Assembly: GCA_945487445.1 (NCBI GenBank)
Contig: CALYTU010000004.1
Coordinates: 1-30,225, forward strand
Direction of reading: 5' to 3'
Length of the DNA stretch: 30,225 nucleotides
Origin: an uncultured Clostridia bacterium
GTDB taxonomy: Bacteria; Bacillota; Clostridia; Oscillospirales; Oscillospiraceae
The notes beneath the pieces were generated by a model. It was not told the DNA's origin and did no database searches. It worked only from the letters and a program-made list of their open reading frames with translations. The position numbers were made by a program, and so were the translations under genes. Positions 1 to 7,913 of this stretch are shown here, piece by piece (the stretch's first letter is position 1; each line of letters opens with the position of its first letter).

Positions 1-1
1 A

Positions 2-52
2 ACGGATTTCTCACTTCGTTCGAAATGACAGATGGGGCTACTGAATAGATAC
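2..52 (+). repeat. Right arm of dispersed inverted-repeat element (copy 1)
   Basis: These 51 bases are identical to 13995-14045. The arm holds an ACGGATTTCTC box, a TCGAAATGACAG box and a CTGAATAGATAC end. At the second locus it is preceded by a matching left arm, so here the window probably begins in the middle of a complete element. The match stops exactly after GATAC, which marks the element edge. Confidence 0.8.
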
Positions 53-62
53 AATGAGAGCA

Positions 63-71
63 TGATATAAT
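63..71 (+). promoter_or_regulatory. Possible extended -10 promoter for the lyase-cca operon
   Basis: TGATATAAT is a perfect extended -10 box directly after the repeat end. No convincing -35 lies 17 bases upstream, which an extended -10 can tolerate. It would give a leader of about 190 bases before the start codon at 264. Confidence 0.4.
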
Positions 72-184
72 CATGGAGTTTCGTAAATTCCAATTTGCAA
101 AATACAATTCTGGTGATCGGGTTTCGTCATCTTTCATTTGAGGGAGGCGTCAGCCTGGGGCAGAAGCGTTTCCATTTTCCGCAG

Positions 185-238
185 GGGCGCTCAGGGAGCG
201 CCCGGTCCGCCGCAGCGGACAATTTGCCGCAGGCAAAT
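185..238 (+). repeat. Three consecutive short hairpins in the leader
   Basis: Three perfect palindromes stand side by side: GGGCGCTC/GAGCGCCC (185-192, 196-203), GTCCGC/GCGGAC (205-210, 215-220) and ATTTGCC/GGCAAAT (222-228, 232-238), with loops of 3-4 bases, two of them containing GCA. They end just upstream of the ribosome binding site. They resemble interspersed palindromic repeat units rather than a riboswitch known to me. Confidence 0.65.
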
Positions 239-263
239 CCCAATATACAAAAGGAACAATACC

Positions 264-1547
264 ATGACATTGCTTGAAACCTATCAAAAAAACGGCGTCT
301 CTCCCGCGGTGTTTCAATTCGGAGAAACAGTTTTGGGCGAACTGCGGGAACGCTTCGCGACCATCGACGAGATGGCCGAGCTGAATCAGAGCAAGGTGAT
401 CCTTGCGATGCGCGAGGCCCGCGTGGACGCGGCCTGCTTCGCCGCAACCACCGGCTACGGCTACGACGACGTGGGCCGGGAGCGGCTGGAGCAGGTCTAC
501 GCCCATGTCTTCGGCGCCGAGGCCGCCCTGGTCCGGCCACAGATCACCTGCGGGACCCACGCGCTGACCGTGGCCCTGTCGGCCAACCTCCTGCCCGGGG
601 ACGAGCTGCTTTCCCCTGTGGGCGCGCCCTACGACACGCTGCAGGAGGTCATCGGCATCCGACCCTCCCCCTGCTCCCTGGCCGAGTACGGGGTCAGTTA
701 CCGCCAGGCGGATCTCCTCCCCAACGGAAGCTTTGACTATGAGGCCATCCGCGCCGCCATCAACGAGAGAACCAAACTCATCACCATCCAGCGCTCCAAA
801 GGCTACGCCACCCGCCCCTCCTTCTCCGTGGAGCAGATCGGGGCGCTCATCGCCTTCTGCAAGCAGATCAAGCCCGACGTACTGGTGATGGTGGACAACT
901 GCTACGGGGAGTTCGTGGACGCCATCGAGCCTTCCGAGGTTGGAGCTGATATGACGGTGGGGAGCCTGATTAAAAATCCCGGTGGCGGCCTGGCTCCCAT
1001 CGGCGGTTACATCGTCGGCACAAAGGCCTGCGTGGAGCGCTGCGCCTATCGGCTCTCGGCCCCCGGTCTGGGACAGGAGGTTGGGGCGAACCTCGGCATT
1101 CTGCCCAGCTTCTATCAGGGCCTTTTTTTGGCTCCCACCGTCGTAGCCGGCGCGCTTAAGGGCGCGATCTTTGCGTCCTGTCTCTACGAGCGACTGGGCT
1201 TCCGAGTGATCCCCGGCAGCGCCGAGGCGCGGCACGACATCATTCAGGCGGTGGAGCTGGGCTCCGAGGCCGGGATGCGGGCCTTCTGCAAGGGCATCCA
1301 GGCCGCCGCCCCGGTGGACTCCTATGTGGAGCCCATCCCCTGGGCCATGCCGGGCTATGACAGCCAGGTTATCATGGCTGCGGGTGCCTTCGTCCAGGGC
1401 TCTTCCATCGAGCTCTCCGCTGACGGCCCCATCCGCCCGCCCTACGCGGTCTACTTCCAGGGCGGCCTGACCTGGTATCACGCCAAGCTGGGCATTCTGC
1501 GCTCCTTGCAGGAGATGCTCAACGCGGGCCTGGTTTCGGCGCTATGA
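264..1547 (+). CDS. Methionine gamma-lyase family PLP-dependent protein (YnbB-like)
   Basis: A 427-residue protein of the family often annotated as aluminium-resistance protein or methionine gamma-lyase-like (Bacillus YnbB). The fold is that of PLP-dependent fold-type I enzymes. The family is expected to act on sulfur amino acids by C-S lyase chemistry, but the true substrate is not established. Visible hallmarks are an RPQITCGTHAL segment near residue 90, a VMVDNCYGEF segment supplying the PLP-ring aspartate, and SLIKNPGGG, where Lys237 is the likely Schiff-base lysine. The start at 264 is chosen because AAGGAAC lies just upstream and family homology begins there; the frame stays open upstream through repeat DNA only. 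Its stop overlaps the cca start (ATGA at 1544-1547), implying translational coupling. Length is normal for the family. Confidence 0.88.
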   Translation: MTLLETYQKNGVSPAVFQFGETVLGELRERFATIDEMAELNQSKVILAMREARVDAACFAATTGYGYDDVGRERLEQVYAHVFGAEAALVRPQITCGTHALTVALSANLLPGDELLSPVGAPYDTLQEVIGIRPSPCSLAEYGVSYRQADLLPNGSFDYEAIRAAINERTKLITIQRSKGYATRPSFSVEQIGALIAFCKQIKPDVLVMVDNCYGEFVDAIEPSEVGADMTVGSLIKNPGGGLAPIGGYIVGTKACVERCAYRLSAPGLGQEVGANLGILPSFYQGLFLAPTVVAGALKGAIFASCLYERLGFRVIPGSAEARHDIIQAVELGSEAGMRAFCKGIQAAAPVDSYVEPIPWAMPGYDSQVIMAAGAFVQGSSIELSADGPIRPPYAVYFQGGLTWYHAKLGILRSLQEMLNAGLVSAL

Positions 1548-3067
1548 GCGACATACCTAACGAAGTACCTGTGCGGGCGGTCATTGACCGCCCGCCTGAG
1601 GCAGCAGGCAACAGGCGACAGGCAACAGGGGACGGGGAAACGGATTGCCACGGCCGGTGCGCGCACCGGCCTCGCAATGACAACCCTGTAGGGGACGGCG
1701 ACCTCGACGCCCCGCTCCCGGCTCTGACCGCGCTGGCGAGGCTCCGGGCCGCAGGCTTCGAGGCCTCTTTGGTTGGCGGCTGCGTCCGGGACAGGCTTCT
1801 GGGTCGGGAGCCCGGGGACTGGGACATCGCCACAGCCGCCCTGCCGGAGCAGGTGGAGGAAGTTTTTGCCGGGGAACGACTCATTGAGACCGGCCTGAAG
1901 CACGGCACAGTCACTGTCCTGCTGGACGGTATGCCCCTGGAAATCACCACCTTCCGTACTGAGAGCGCCTACACTGACCACCGCCATCCCGACGCCGTGC
2001 GCTTCACCCCCTCCCTGACGGAGGACCTGGCCCGCCGGGATTTCACCGTCAACGCCATGGCCTGGAGCCCGGAAGCGGGACTGGAAGACCCATTTGGCGG
2101 GCAGGCGGATCTGGCCACCGCGGTCATCCGCTGCGTCGGCGCACCGGAGCAACGCTTTTCCGAGGACGCACTGCGCATCCTTCGGGCGCTCCGATTTGCC
2201 GCCCAGCTGGGCTTCTCCATCGACCCGTCCACCGCCGCCGCGGCGCACGCTCTGCGCGGCACCCTGGATCTGGTCAGCCGGGAGCGGATCGCTGTGGAGC
2301 TGACAAAGCTCCTCTGCGGCCCAGACGTCTGCCGGGTCCTGACGGAATATTGGGAAATTCTCGCCGTTCCCCTGCCGGAGCTTGCCCCCATGGCCGGACT
2401 GGATCAGCGCAGCGCCTATCACTGCTATGACGTTCTGACCCACTGTGCCGTGTCGGCATCTCACGTGCCGCCGGAGAAGCTTCTCCGCTGGGCGGCTCTG
2501 CTCCACGATGTCGGAAAGCCCGCAACCTTTACCACTGACGAGGCCGGCCGGGGCCACTTTCACGGCCACGCCGCAGTCAGCACGGAGCTGGCCCGGGAGA
2601 TTCTGACACGGCTCCGTTTCGACAAGGACACTGTTCGCCGGGTCTCGGCCCTGGTGGAGCTCCACGACTACCCGATCGACCCCCCGGTGGGCAATCCGGA
2701 GCGGGCAATCCGGCGGCTTCTGGGACGGCTGGGCGAAGAGGACTTTTTCCGACTGCTGGCGCTCAAGCGTGCCGACGCGCTGGCTCACCACCCGAACTAT
2801 CGGGATCGGACCGCCGCCTGCGACCGGGTTGAGGCTCTGGCCCGCAGCCTACTGGCGAAAAAACAGTGCTTCTCCCTGAAGGACCTGGCTGTGAACGGAA
2901 ACGACCTGCTGGCCCTCGGTATTCCAAAAGGTCCGGCTGTCGGCCAGGCATTGAACCGCCTGCTGGACGCCGTGGTGTCCGGGGAGCTTGCAAACGAACG
3001 GCAGCCCTTGCTGGATTTTTTATCGGAGCATGAACGAGATTGTGATAAAGGGTCGGCTTTTTCATAG
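1544..3067 (+). CDS. cca: CCA-adding tRNA nucleotidyltransferase with HD domain
   Basis: A class II CCA-adding enzyme of 507 residues that builds or repairs the 3' CCA end of tRNAs from CTP and ATP in the cytoplasm. The nucleotidyltransferase head shows GGCVRD (78-83) and GDWDIAT with metal-binding Asp92 and Asp94. RRDFTVNAM (164-172) and the EDALRILRALRFAAQLGF neck motif follow. HDVGK (321-325) starts a C-terminal HD domain, as in many Firmicute versions. Homology begins near residue 58; residues 10-50 are low-complexity, Arg/Asp-rich and encoded by palindromic repeat DNA. No ATG, GTG or TTG in frame was found between that region and the catalytic head, so the extension seems to be translated. 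The start overlaps the preceding stop by 4 bases. Upstream-gene coupling supports the start at 1544. Confidence 0.93.
   Translation: MSDIPNEVPVRAVIDRPPEAAGNRRQATGDGETDCHGRCAHRPRNDNPVGDGDLDAPLPALTALARLRAAGFEASLVGGCVRDRLLGREPGDWDIATAALPEQVEEVFAGERLIETGLKHGTVTVLLDGMPLEITTFRTESAYTDHRHPDAVRFTPSLTEDLARRDFTVNAMAWSPEAGLEDPFGGQADLATAVIRCVGAPEQRFSEDALRILRALRFAAQLGFSIDPSTAAAAHALRGTLDLVSRERIAVELTKLLCGPDVCRVLTEYWEILAVPLPELAPMAGLDQRSAYHCYDVLTHCAVSASHVPPEKLLRWAALLHDVGKPATFTTDEAGRGHFHGHAAVSTELAREILTRLRFDKDTVRRVSALVELHDYPIDPPVGNPERAIRRLLGRLGEEDFFRLLALKRADALAHHPNYRDRTAACDRVEALARSLLAKKQCFSLKDLAVNGNDLLALGIPKGPAVGQALNRLLDAVVSGELANERQPLLDFLSEHERDCDKGSAFS
1573..1684 (+). repeat. Palindromic repeat cluster inside the cca coding sequence
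   Basis: Three units lie in frame within the 5' end of cca: a perfect 11-bp inverted repeat with one central base (1573-1595), a short tandem stretch built of CAGGCAACAGGCGACAGG-like units (about 1604-1630), and a perfect 20-base palindrome GGCCGGTGCGCGCACCGGCC (1652-1671) flanked by imperfect ATTGCCA/TCGCAAT arms. Similar palindromes occur between other genes in this window, so this looks like repeat DNA that became coding. Confidence 0.75.
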
Positions 3068-3129
3068 TACAACGCTCAGACACCGATGTGTGATATCATG
3101 ATTATGGAAACTGCTGCTCGAATGGGGAG

Positions 3130-3158
3130 CTCCGTCGGCAAACACCGACGGAGTTTTC
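3130..3158 (+). terminator. Rho-independent terminator after cca
   Basis: The stem CTCCGTCGG (3130-3138) pairs with CCGACGGAG (3145-3153) around a six-base loop, followed by TTTT. It lies 63 bases after the cca stop. Confidence 0.8.
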
Positions 3159-3164
3159 CCATTC

Positions 3165-3268
3165 TGTGGAAAACCCACAAACTTTTTTCCAGCTTCCCGA
3201 TTTTTCGACATGTTTCCGAGGTTGGAATCCCCCTCACCGGTGGAAAACCCGGTGGATAATGTGGACAA
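3165..3268. promoter_or_regulatory. Cluster of DnaA-box-like nonamers in an AT-richer gap
   Basis: The 429-base gap between cca and the U32 gene holds the terminator, this cluster and a promoter. Four nonamers resemble the reverse DnaA box TGTGNATAA with one or two mismatches: TGTGGAAAA (3165), GGTGGAAAA (3239), GGTGGATAA (3251) and TGTGGACAA (3260). The last two abut. The gap is clearly richer in A and T than its surroundings. DnaA binding is an inference; no perfect box is present and no replication gene is adjacent. Confidence 0.3.
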
Positions 3269-3427
3269 CCCCATGGTTTTTCACCCGGAGACAACGGTTA
3301 TTTTGGGGAATTATGTTACCCGAAAATCTACCCCTTGTGGTTCCGGGAAAAGTATGTCGAACTGTAACTTCTCCGTAAATATGCCGAAGGGCGGTGATTT
3401 TTTCCATTTGGAAAAATCGGTTTCCTC

Positions 3428-3456
3428 TGGAAATTTCAGCATCGGTCTGTTATAAT
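3428..3456 (+). promoter_or_regulatory. Promoter for the U32-maf-mreC operon
   Basis: TGTTATAAT (3448-3456) is a perfect extended -10. The -35 hexamer CTGGAA, 17 bases upstream, is weak. The promoter lies about 40 bases before the start codon at 3497, which rules out the in-frame ATG at 3455 because it overlaps the -10 box. Confidence 0.7.
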
Positions 3457-3496
3457 GATTTTCCTTGAACAAATTCTTCCCCTCCGAGGTTCGCTT

Positions 3497-5581
3497 ATGC
3501 TGGAATTGCTCGCCCCCGCCGGCTCCATGGACGCGCTTCGCGCCGCGGTCCAAAGCGGCGCAAACGCCGTGTATCTGGGCTCCGGCCCCTTTAACGCCCG
3601 ACAGAACGCCAAGAATTTTTCCTTGGACGAGCTGCCGGACGCCGTGCGCTACTGCCATGTGCGGGGCGTGCAGGTCCATTTGACGCTCAACACCCTTGTC
3701 ACCGACCGGGAGCTTGAACAGGCCGCCCAGACCGTTACCGCTGCCGTCAAGGCCGGGGTGGACGCCTTCATCGTGCAGGATCTGGGTCTGGTCTCCCTGC
3801 TGCGTCAGATGGCCCCCGAGGTCCCCATCCATGCCTCCACGCAAATGTCCATTCATTCTCTCGACGGTGTTCTGCGCGCCGCCGCGATGGGAATGAGCCG
3901 CGTGGTGCTGGCGCGGGAGCTGAGCCGGGAGGACATCGCTTTTATCTGCCGCAACAGCCCCATTGAAATCGAGGTCTTCGTTCACGGGGCCCTGTGCATG
4001 TGCTATTCGGGTCAATGCTATTTCTCCGCCGTGGTGGGGACCCGCTCCGGCAATCGGGGCCAGTGCGCACAGCCCTGCCGTCTGGCCTATGGCTACGGCC
4101 GCTATGAGGAAAAGTATCCCCTGAGCTTGAAAGACAACTGCCTGATTCCCTGGATGGACGAGCTGCAGCGCATAGGCGTCGCCTCGGTAAAGATTGAGGG
4201 CCGGATGAAGCGGCCGGAATATGTGGCCGTGGCCACCCGGCTCTACCGGGCGGCTATCGACGGCCAGACCGTCTCCCCCGGCGATATGCGGGATCTGCGG
4301 GATGTGTTCTCCCGCCAGGGCTTTACCCAGGGCTATTACCTGGGCCAGACCGGACCCGAGCTCTTTGGCACCCGGCAAAAGGAGCACGAGAACAAGGAGC
4401 TGCTCCAGCGGGCCAGGGCTGGATACGAAAACGCCGAGGCCCCGCTGGTTCCCGTGCGCTTTTACGCTGCGGTTCATCCCCGACAGAATGCCATGCTGGC
4501 TGTGGAGGACGACATCGGCAACCTTTGCAAAACGGAAGGCCCCGTTCCTCAGACGGCGATCTCCCGCCCCCTGACGCAGGAGACACTCGGCGAGCGTCTG
4601 GCAAAAACCGGCGGCACGCCCTTCCGCTGCGTAGAGACCAGGAGCGTCGTGGAACCGGGTTTGACGCTTTCCGCCGCGGCCATCAACGCCATGCGGCGGG
4701 AGGTTCTGGCCCATTTGACTGCCCTTCGCGGCCGCCAGCGGGAGCGAGAGCTCAACTCTTTCTCCCCCATCAAACACTATCCCGGCGCCTCCAAGCCACC
4801 CCGCTGGACCGTTGGCGTGCTGCGTCAGGAGCATCTCACACCGCGGCTGCTTGCCATGAAACCGGCGCGGCTCTATATTCCGCTTTCCATGTTCAAAAAG
4901 GATACCGCCTGGCTGAGCCGGATTCCCGCTCAGACGGAGCTTGCCGTTGTTCTGCCCCGGGTCATCCGGGACAGCGAAATGGAGCCCGTCCTGACCGCCC
5001 TGGATCGCGCCCACGCGCTGGGCGTCCGGCTGGCCCTCTGCGGCAACCTGGGTCACATCTCTCTGGCGCGATCCCGGGGTTTTTCCGTCTGCGGAGACTT
5101 CGGGCTGAACCTGTTCAACTCCCGTGCAATGAACGTGGCCCGGGGTCTCGGCCTGGAGAGCGCCACGGTCAGCTTCGAGCTGACCCTGCCCCGGATCCGC
5201 GACCTGTCCAAGCCCATTCCCACGGAGCTGCTGGCCTACGGCCGCCTGCCGCTGATGTTGACGGAAAACTGCGTGATCAAAAACCGCACGGGCCGCTGCG
5301 CCTGTCATTCCGGCCAGACGAAGCTGGTAGACAGGCGGGGCGCGGAATTCCGGGTCCTGCCAGATCAGGATTCCTGCCGCAGTGTGATCTATAACGGCAA
5401 GAAGCTCTATCTGCTCGATAAGCTTCCCGAGCTTCGCAGTCTCGGTCTCTGGGCGCTGCGCGTGCAATTCACCACCGAGAACCCCATGGAGGTTGACGGC
5501 GTTGTTTCCGCTCTCCGGGGCAGCGCGGTCTTCGACCCCGGCGCCTGCACGAGAGGGCTGTACTACCGAGGCGTTGAATAA
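3497..5581 (+). CDS. U32 family peptidase-like protein (RlhA/TrhP-type)
   Basis: A 694-residue U32 protein. The family signature EVFVHGALCMCYSGQCYFSA is present from residue 159. Cys167, Cys174, Cys190 (or Cys194) and Cys215 are candidate iron-sulfur ligands. Better studied U32 members such as RlhA and TrhP are RNA hydroxylation factors that use prephenate-derived chemistry on 23S rRNA or tRNA uridine-34, not true proteases. The long C-terminal half with a CACHSGQTKLVDRRG segment points to the long RlhA-like class. That assignment is from family resemblance only. The start at 3497 has GAGG at 3486-3489 and gives the usual MLELLAPAG N-terminus. It is the first gene of a run that continues into maf and mreC. 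Confidence 0.88.
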   Translation: MLELLAPAGSMDALRAAVQSGANAVYLGSGPFNARQNAKNFSLDELPDAVRYCHVRGVQVHLTLNTLVTDRELEQAAQTVTAAVKAGVDAFIVQDLGLVSLLRQMAPEVPIHASTQMSIHSLDGVLRAAAMGMSRVVLARELSREDIAFICRNSPIEIEVFVHGALCMCYSGQCYFSAVVGTRSGNRGQCAQPCRLAYGYGRYEEKYPLSLKDNCLIPWMDELQRIGVASVKIEGRMKRPEYVAVATRLYRAAIDGQTVSPGDMRDLRDVFSRQGFTQGYYLGQTGPELFGTRQKEHENKELLQRARAGYENAEAPLVPVRFYAAVHPRQNAMLAVEDDIGNLCKTEGPVPQTAISRPLTQETLGERLAKTGGTPFRCVETRSVVEPGLTLSAAAINAMRREVLAHLTALRGRQRERELNSFSPIKHYPGASKPPRWTVGVLRQEHLTPRLLAMKPARLYIPLSMFKKDTAWLSRIPAQTELAVVLPRVIRDSEMEPVLTALDRAHALGVRLALCGNLGHISLARSRGFSVCGDFGLNLFNSRAMNVARGLGLESATVSFELTLPRIRDLSKPIPTELLAYGRLPLMLTENCVIKNRTGRCACHSGQTKLVDRRGAEFRVLPDQDSCRSVIYNGKKLYLLDKLPELRSLGLWALRVQFTTENPMEVDGVVSALRGSAVFDPGACTRGLYYRGVE

Positions 5582-5644
5582 TTGCATGATTGCCTCCCGC
5601 GGCGCAATCATACGGAACTCATAACAAGTAAGGAAACAGGAACT

Positions 5645-6274
5645 ATGAAAATCATTCTTGGCTCCCAGTCACCGCGGCGGCGGGAGCTGCTGGAGCGGAT
5701 GGGACTGTCGTTTCGAGTCCTGACCGCAGAGATCGACGAAACCCAATATGAGACCGAGGACCCCGAAGCCTCCGTTTGCGCCATCTGCCGGGCCAAGGCC
5801 AGGGCAGTGGCAAGCCACATGCAGAACGCGGCAGGGGGGCAGGAGGAAGCGGAAAATGCCCTGATCATCACAGCCGATACCATCGTGGTTCTGGACGGCA
5901 GGATCATGGGCAAGCCCCGCGATGAAGCCGAGGCGCGGGCAATGCTGACGGCCCTCTCCGGCCGGGAGCACGCGGTTTACACGGCCTTTACCCTGCTTCC
6001 CGCCGGGACACGGAACGAAGCCCATACCCATTGCGAAAAGACCCTGGTCAAATTCCGTTCGCTGACGCCGGAGGAAATTGCGGCCTATGTGGCCACCGGC
6101 GAGCCCATGGATAAGGCCGGAGCCTACGGGATCCAAAATCTCGGGGCGATGCTGGTGGAGTCAATCCGGGGCGATTACTTCACGGTGATGGGGCTGCCCG
6201 TCTGCCGCCTAGCCCTGGCCCTGAAGCAGTATGGAATCGACCCTTTCTCGCAGACGCGCCACGAATACGATTGA
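5645..6274 (+). CDS. maf: Maf family nucleotide pyrophosphatase
   Basis: A 209-residue Maf/HAM1-superfamily enzyme that hydrolyses nucleoside triphosphates (dTTP/UTP or modified nucleotides) to monophosphates plus pyrophosphate. Bacillus Maf is linked to septum formation. Visible motifs are GSQSPRR (6-12), ADTIVV (77-82), GKP (89-91) and a GEPMDKAGAYGIQ segment, all typical of active members. The start at 5645 is chosen for its AGGAAACAGGA ribosome binding site and because homology begins there; the frame is open upstream to 5582. A small hairpin (5586-5593 with 5604-5611) lies in the gap after the U32 gene but has no T-tract. It sits directly before mreC, a common Firmicute order. Confidence 0.93.
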   Translation: MKIILGSQSPRRRELLERMGLSFRVLTAEIDETQYETEDPEASVCAICRAKARAVASHMQNAAGGQEEAENALIITADTIVVLDGRIMGKPRDEAEARAMLTALSGREHAVYTAFTLLPAGTRNEAHTHCEKTLVKFRSLTPEEIAAYVATGEPMDKAGAYGIQNLGAMLVESIRGDYFTVMGLPVCRLALALKQYGIDPFSQTRHEYD

Positions 6275-6284
6275 AGGTGATCGC

Positions 6285-7115
6285 ATGAAAAAACATCTAA
6301 CCGCAAAGACCAAATGGCTGATCGTCATTGCGGTTCTGCTGGCGGGGCTTATGACCATCACCGCAGCGGTCAACCGCGGCCGGCCCGGAGAAAACCTGAT
6401 CCAGACCATGCTGACGCCCTTCCGCTCCGCCACCAGCGCCCTTGTGCGCCAGGTGGAACAGTACTACGACTATGTGTTCCGCTATGAGTCGCTGCAAGCG
6501 GAGAACGAGGCCCTGAAGGCACAGATCATTGCCATGGAGGAAGACGTGCGCAGCGCCGACTCCCTCCAGCGGGAAAACGAGCGCCTGCACCAGCTTTTGG
6601 GACTCTCCGAGGAGCACGAGGGCTATCATAAGGTCTCGGCCTACATCATCTCCTGGGTAGACAGCAACTGGAAGAGCGCCTTCACCATCGGCAAGGGGAC
6701 CAACTCCGGCATCCATGAGGGCCTTGTCGCCATCACGGAATACGGTCAGGTGGTGGGCCTTGTCACCGAGGCGGGAACCAACTGGGCCACCGTCACGACG
6801 GTTTTGGACTCCGCACTGGGCATCTCCGCCACTGTGGCCTCCACAGGCTACAACGGTGTGGTGGAGGGCGCGCTGGCTACAGGCTCCGAGGGACTTCTGC
6901 GCATGAACTACCTGCCCACCGATTCCGTCCTGCGCAACAACGATCAGGTTCTGACCACCGGCTCCACTGTCTATCCCAGGGGCCTCATCCTCGGCTACAT
7001 CACCGACGCCGATTTCGATGAGACCGGCGTCGCCAAATACGCCATGCTCAAGCCGGCCGCTGAACTGGACGACCTGGAGCAGGTGTTTATCATCACGGAA
7101 TACGAGAATCAGTAG
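6285..7115 (+). CDS. mreC: Rod shape-determining protein MreC
   Basis: A 276-residue MreC. It has a short cytoplasmic tail, one membrane helix at about residues 11-29, a coiled coil at about 55-106 and the extracytoplasmic beta-barrel half (SNWKSAFTIGKG to the C-terminus). MreC scaffolds the elongasome by touching MreD, PBP2 and the cytoskeleton. The start has GAAGGTGAT 4-12 bases upstream and lies 10 bases after the maf stop, so both are likely on one transcript. mreB is not in the window. Confidence 0.94.
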   Translation: MKKHLTAKTKWLIVIAVLLAGLMTITAAVNRGRPGENLIQTMLTPFRSATSALVRQVEQYYDYVFRYESLQAENEALKAQIIAMEEDVRSADSLQRENERLHQLLGLSEEHEGYHKVSAYIISWVDSNWKSAFTIGKGTNSGIHEGLVAITEYGQVVGLVTEAGTNWATVTTVLDSALGISATVASTGYNGVVEGALATGSEGLLRMNYLPTDSVLRNNDQVLTTGSTVYPRGLILGYITDADFDETGVAKYAMLKPAAELDDLEQVFIITEYENQ

Positions 7116-7159
7116 CTGACATCCGCAGGTGAAAATCCGTAGGATTGATTCAGCAGCCC

Positions 7160-7275
7160 GTCATTTCGAGGGAGCCTGCGACCGAGAAATCCGTTCCTGT
7201 TTCTTCAGGCTGCGCAAAGTGAAACGGAATCCTCGCTGCCCCTTCGATTTTTCGCAGGACAAGGCTCGAAATGAC
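7160..7275. repeat. Inverted-repeat element between mreC and mreD (diverged copy)
   Basis: Outer arms GTCATTTCGAG (7160-7170) and CTCGAAATGAC (7265-7275) are perfect inverted repeats. Inside the left arm, GAGAAATCCGT (7183-7193) matches the internal box of the element at 13939-14024. The middle differs between copies. This is the same repeat family as the copies at 2-52 and 13.9-14.06 kb. Confidence 0.75.
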
Positions 7276-7322
7276 TGCTTTTCAGCCAAACACAATCGTT
7301 GCGACGGGCATTGCTCGCCTGC

Positions 7323-7341
7323 GGACAAGCGATGCTTGTCC
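7323..7341. repeat. Short palindromic repeat before mreD
   Basis: GGACAAGC and GCTTGTCC form a perfect 8-bp inverted repeat around GAT. It follows a GACGGGCATTGCTCGCCTGC stretch and lies about 20 bases before the mreD ribosome binding site. It has no T-tract. Confidence 0.6.
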
Positions 7342-7376
7342 CTACATCCCAGTTCGTTCCGAAAAGGAGGGATCAC

Positions 7377-7913
7377 GTGCTCAAATATTTTCACTTGACG
7401 AAGCTGCAATGGCTGGGTATTTTAAAGTGGTCTCTCTACGGGCTTCTGACCCTGTTGGTGCTGCTGGTTCAGACGGTGGTGCTTTCCAAGCTCCCGGTCT
7501 GCGGCGCGAAGCTCACGCCGCTGCCGGCCTTCATCGTCTGCGTTTGCATCCGCGAGGGCCCGGAAAAGGGAGGCGTCTATGCCATTCTGGCAGCTCTGCT
7601 CTGGTGCCTGTCCGGCGCGGACTTCGGCAACCTCTCCGTGGCTATAATCCCCATTGGGGCGATGCTGTCGGCGGTGCTCTGCCGTGCCGAGCTGACGCTG
7701 CGTTTGCTGCCTGCGGCTCTGTGCTGCATGGCCGTGACCCTGCTGGACGCCTCGGCCATATTTGCCTTCAAGCTGATCCTGCCGCCCACGGTGGCCGTGG
7801 AGAATTACTGGCGGGTCCTCCTGCCCGGGGTGCTGCTTTCCATGCTCTTTGTGCCCATTCATTACGCGCTGGTGAAGCTCATCAGCAGAATCGGGGTGCG
7901 AGATGCGTTATAA
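7377..7913 (+). CDS. mreD: Rod shape-determining protein MreD
   Basis: A 178-residue hydrophobic protein with several predicted membrane helices, beginning with a helix at about residues 18-36, and an IREGPEKGGVYAILAALLWCLSG segment typical of MreD. It is the integral membrane partner of MreC and PBP2 in the elongation complex. The GTG at 7377 is chosen because AAAGGAGG (7363-7370) sits at ideal spacing; the upstream ATG at 7299 lies inside repeat DNA. Its 3' end overlaps the PBP2 gene by 11 bases, so the two are coupled. A 261-base repeat-filled gap separates it from mreC. Confidence 0.88.
   Translation: MLKYFHLTKLQWLGILKWSLYGLLTLLVLLVQTVVLSKLPVCGAKLTPLPAFIVCVCIREGPEKGGVYAILAALLWCLSGADFGNLSVAIIPIGAMLSAVLCRAELTLRLLPAALCCMAVTLLDASAIFAFKLILPPTVAVENYWRVLLPGVLLSMLFVPIHYALVKLISRIGVRDAL

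Noticed and set aside
3160..3490. Chromosomal replication origin
   Set aside because: DnaA-like boxes are imperfect and there is no dnaA, dnaN, rpmH or parAB nearby; kept only as a weak regulatory or titration site.
3455..3496. Earlier ATG start for the U32 gene at 3455
   Set aside because: It overlaps the -10 box of the promoter and has no ribosome binding site; 3497 gives the family N-terminus.
3311..5611. Long minus-strand open frame (766 codons) opposite the U32 gene
   Set aside because: It mirrors codon positions of a clear GC-rich gene, is rich in Gly, Gln, His and Arg with no recognised domain, and has no consistent ribosome binding site.
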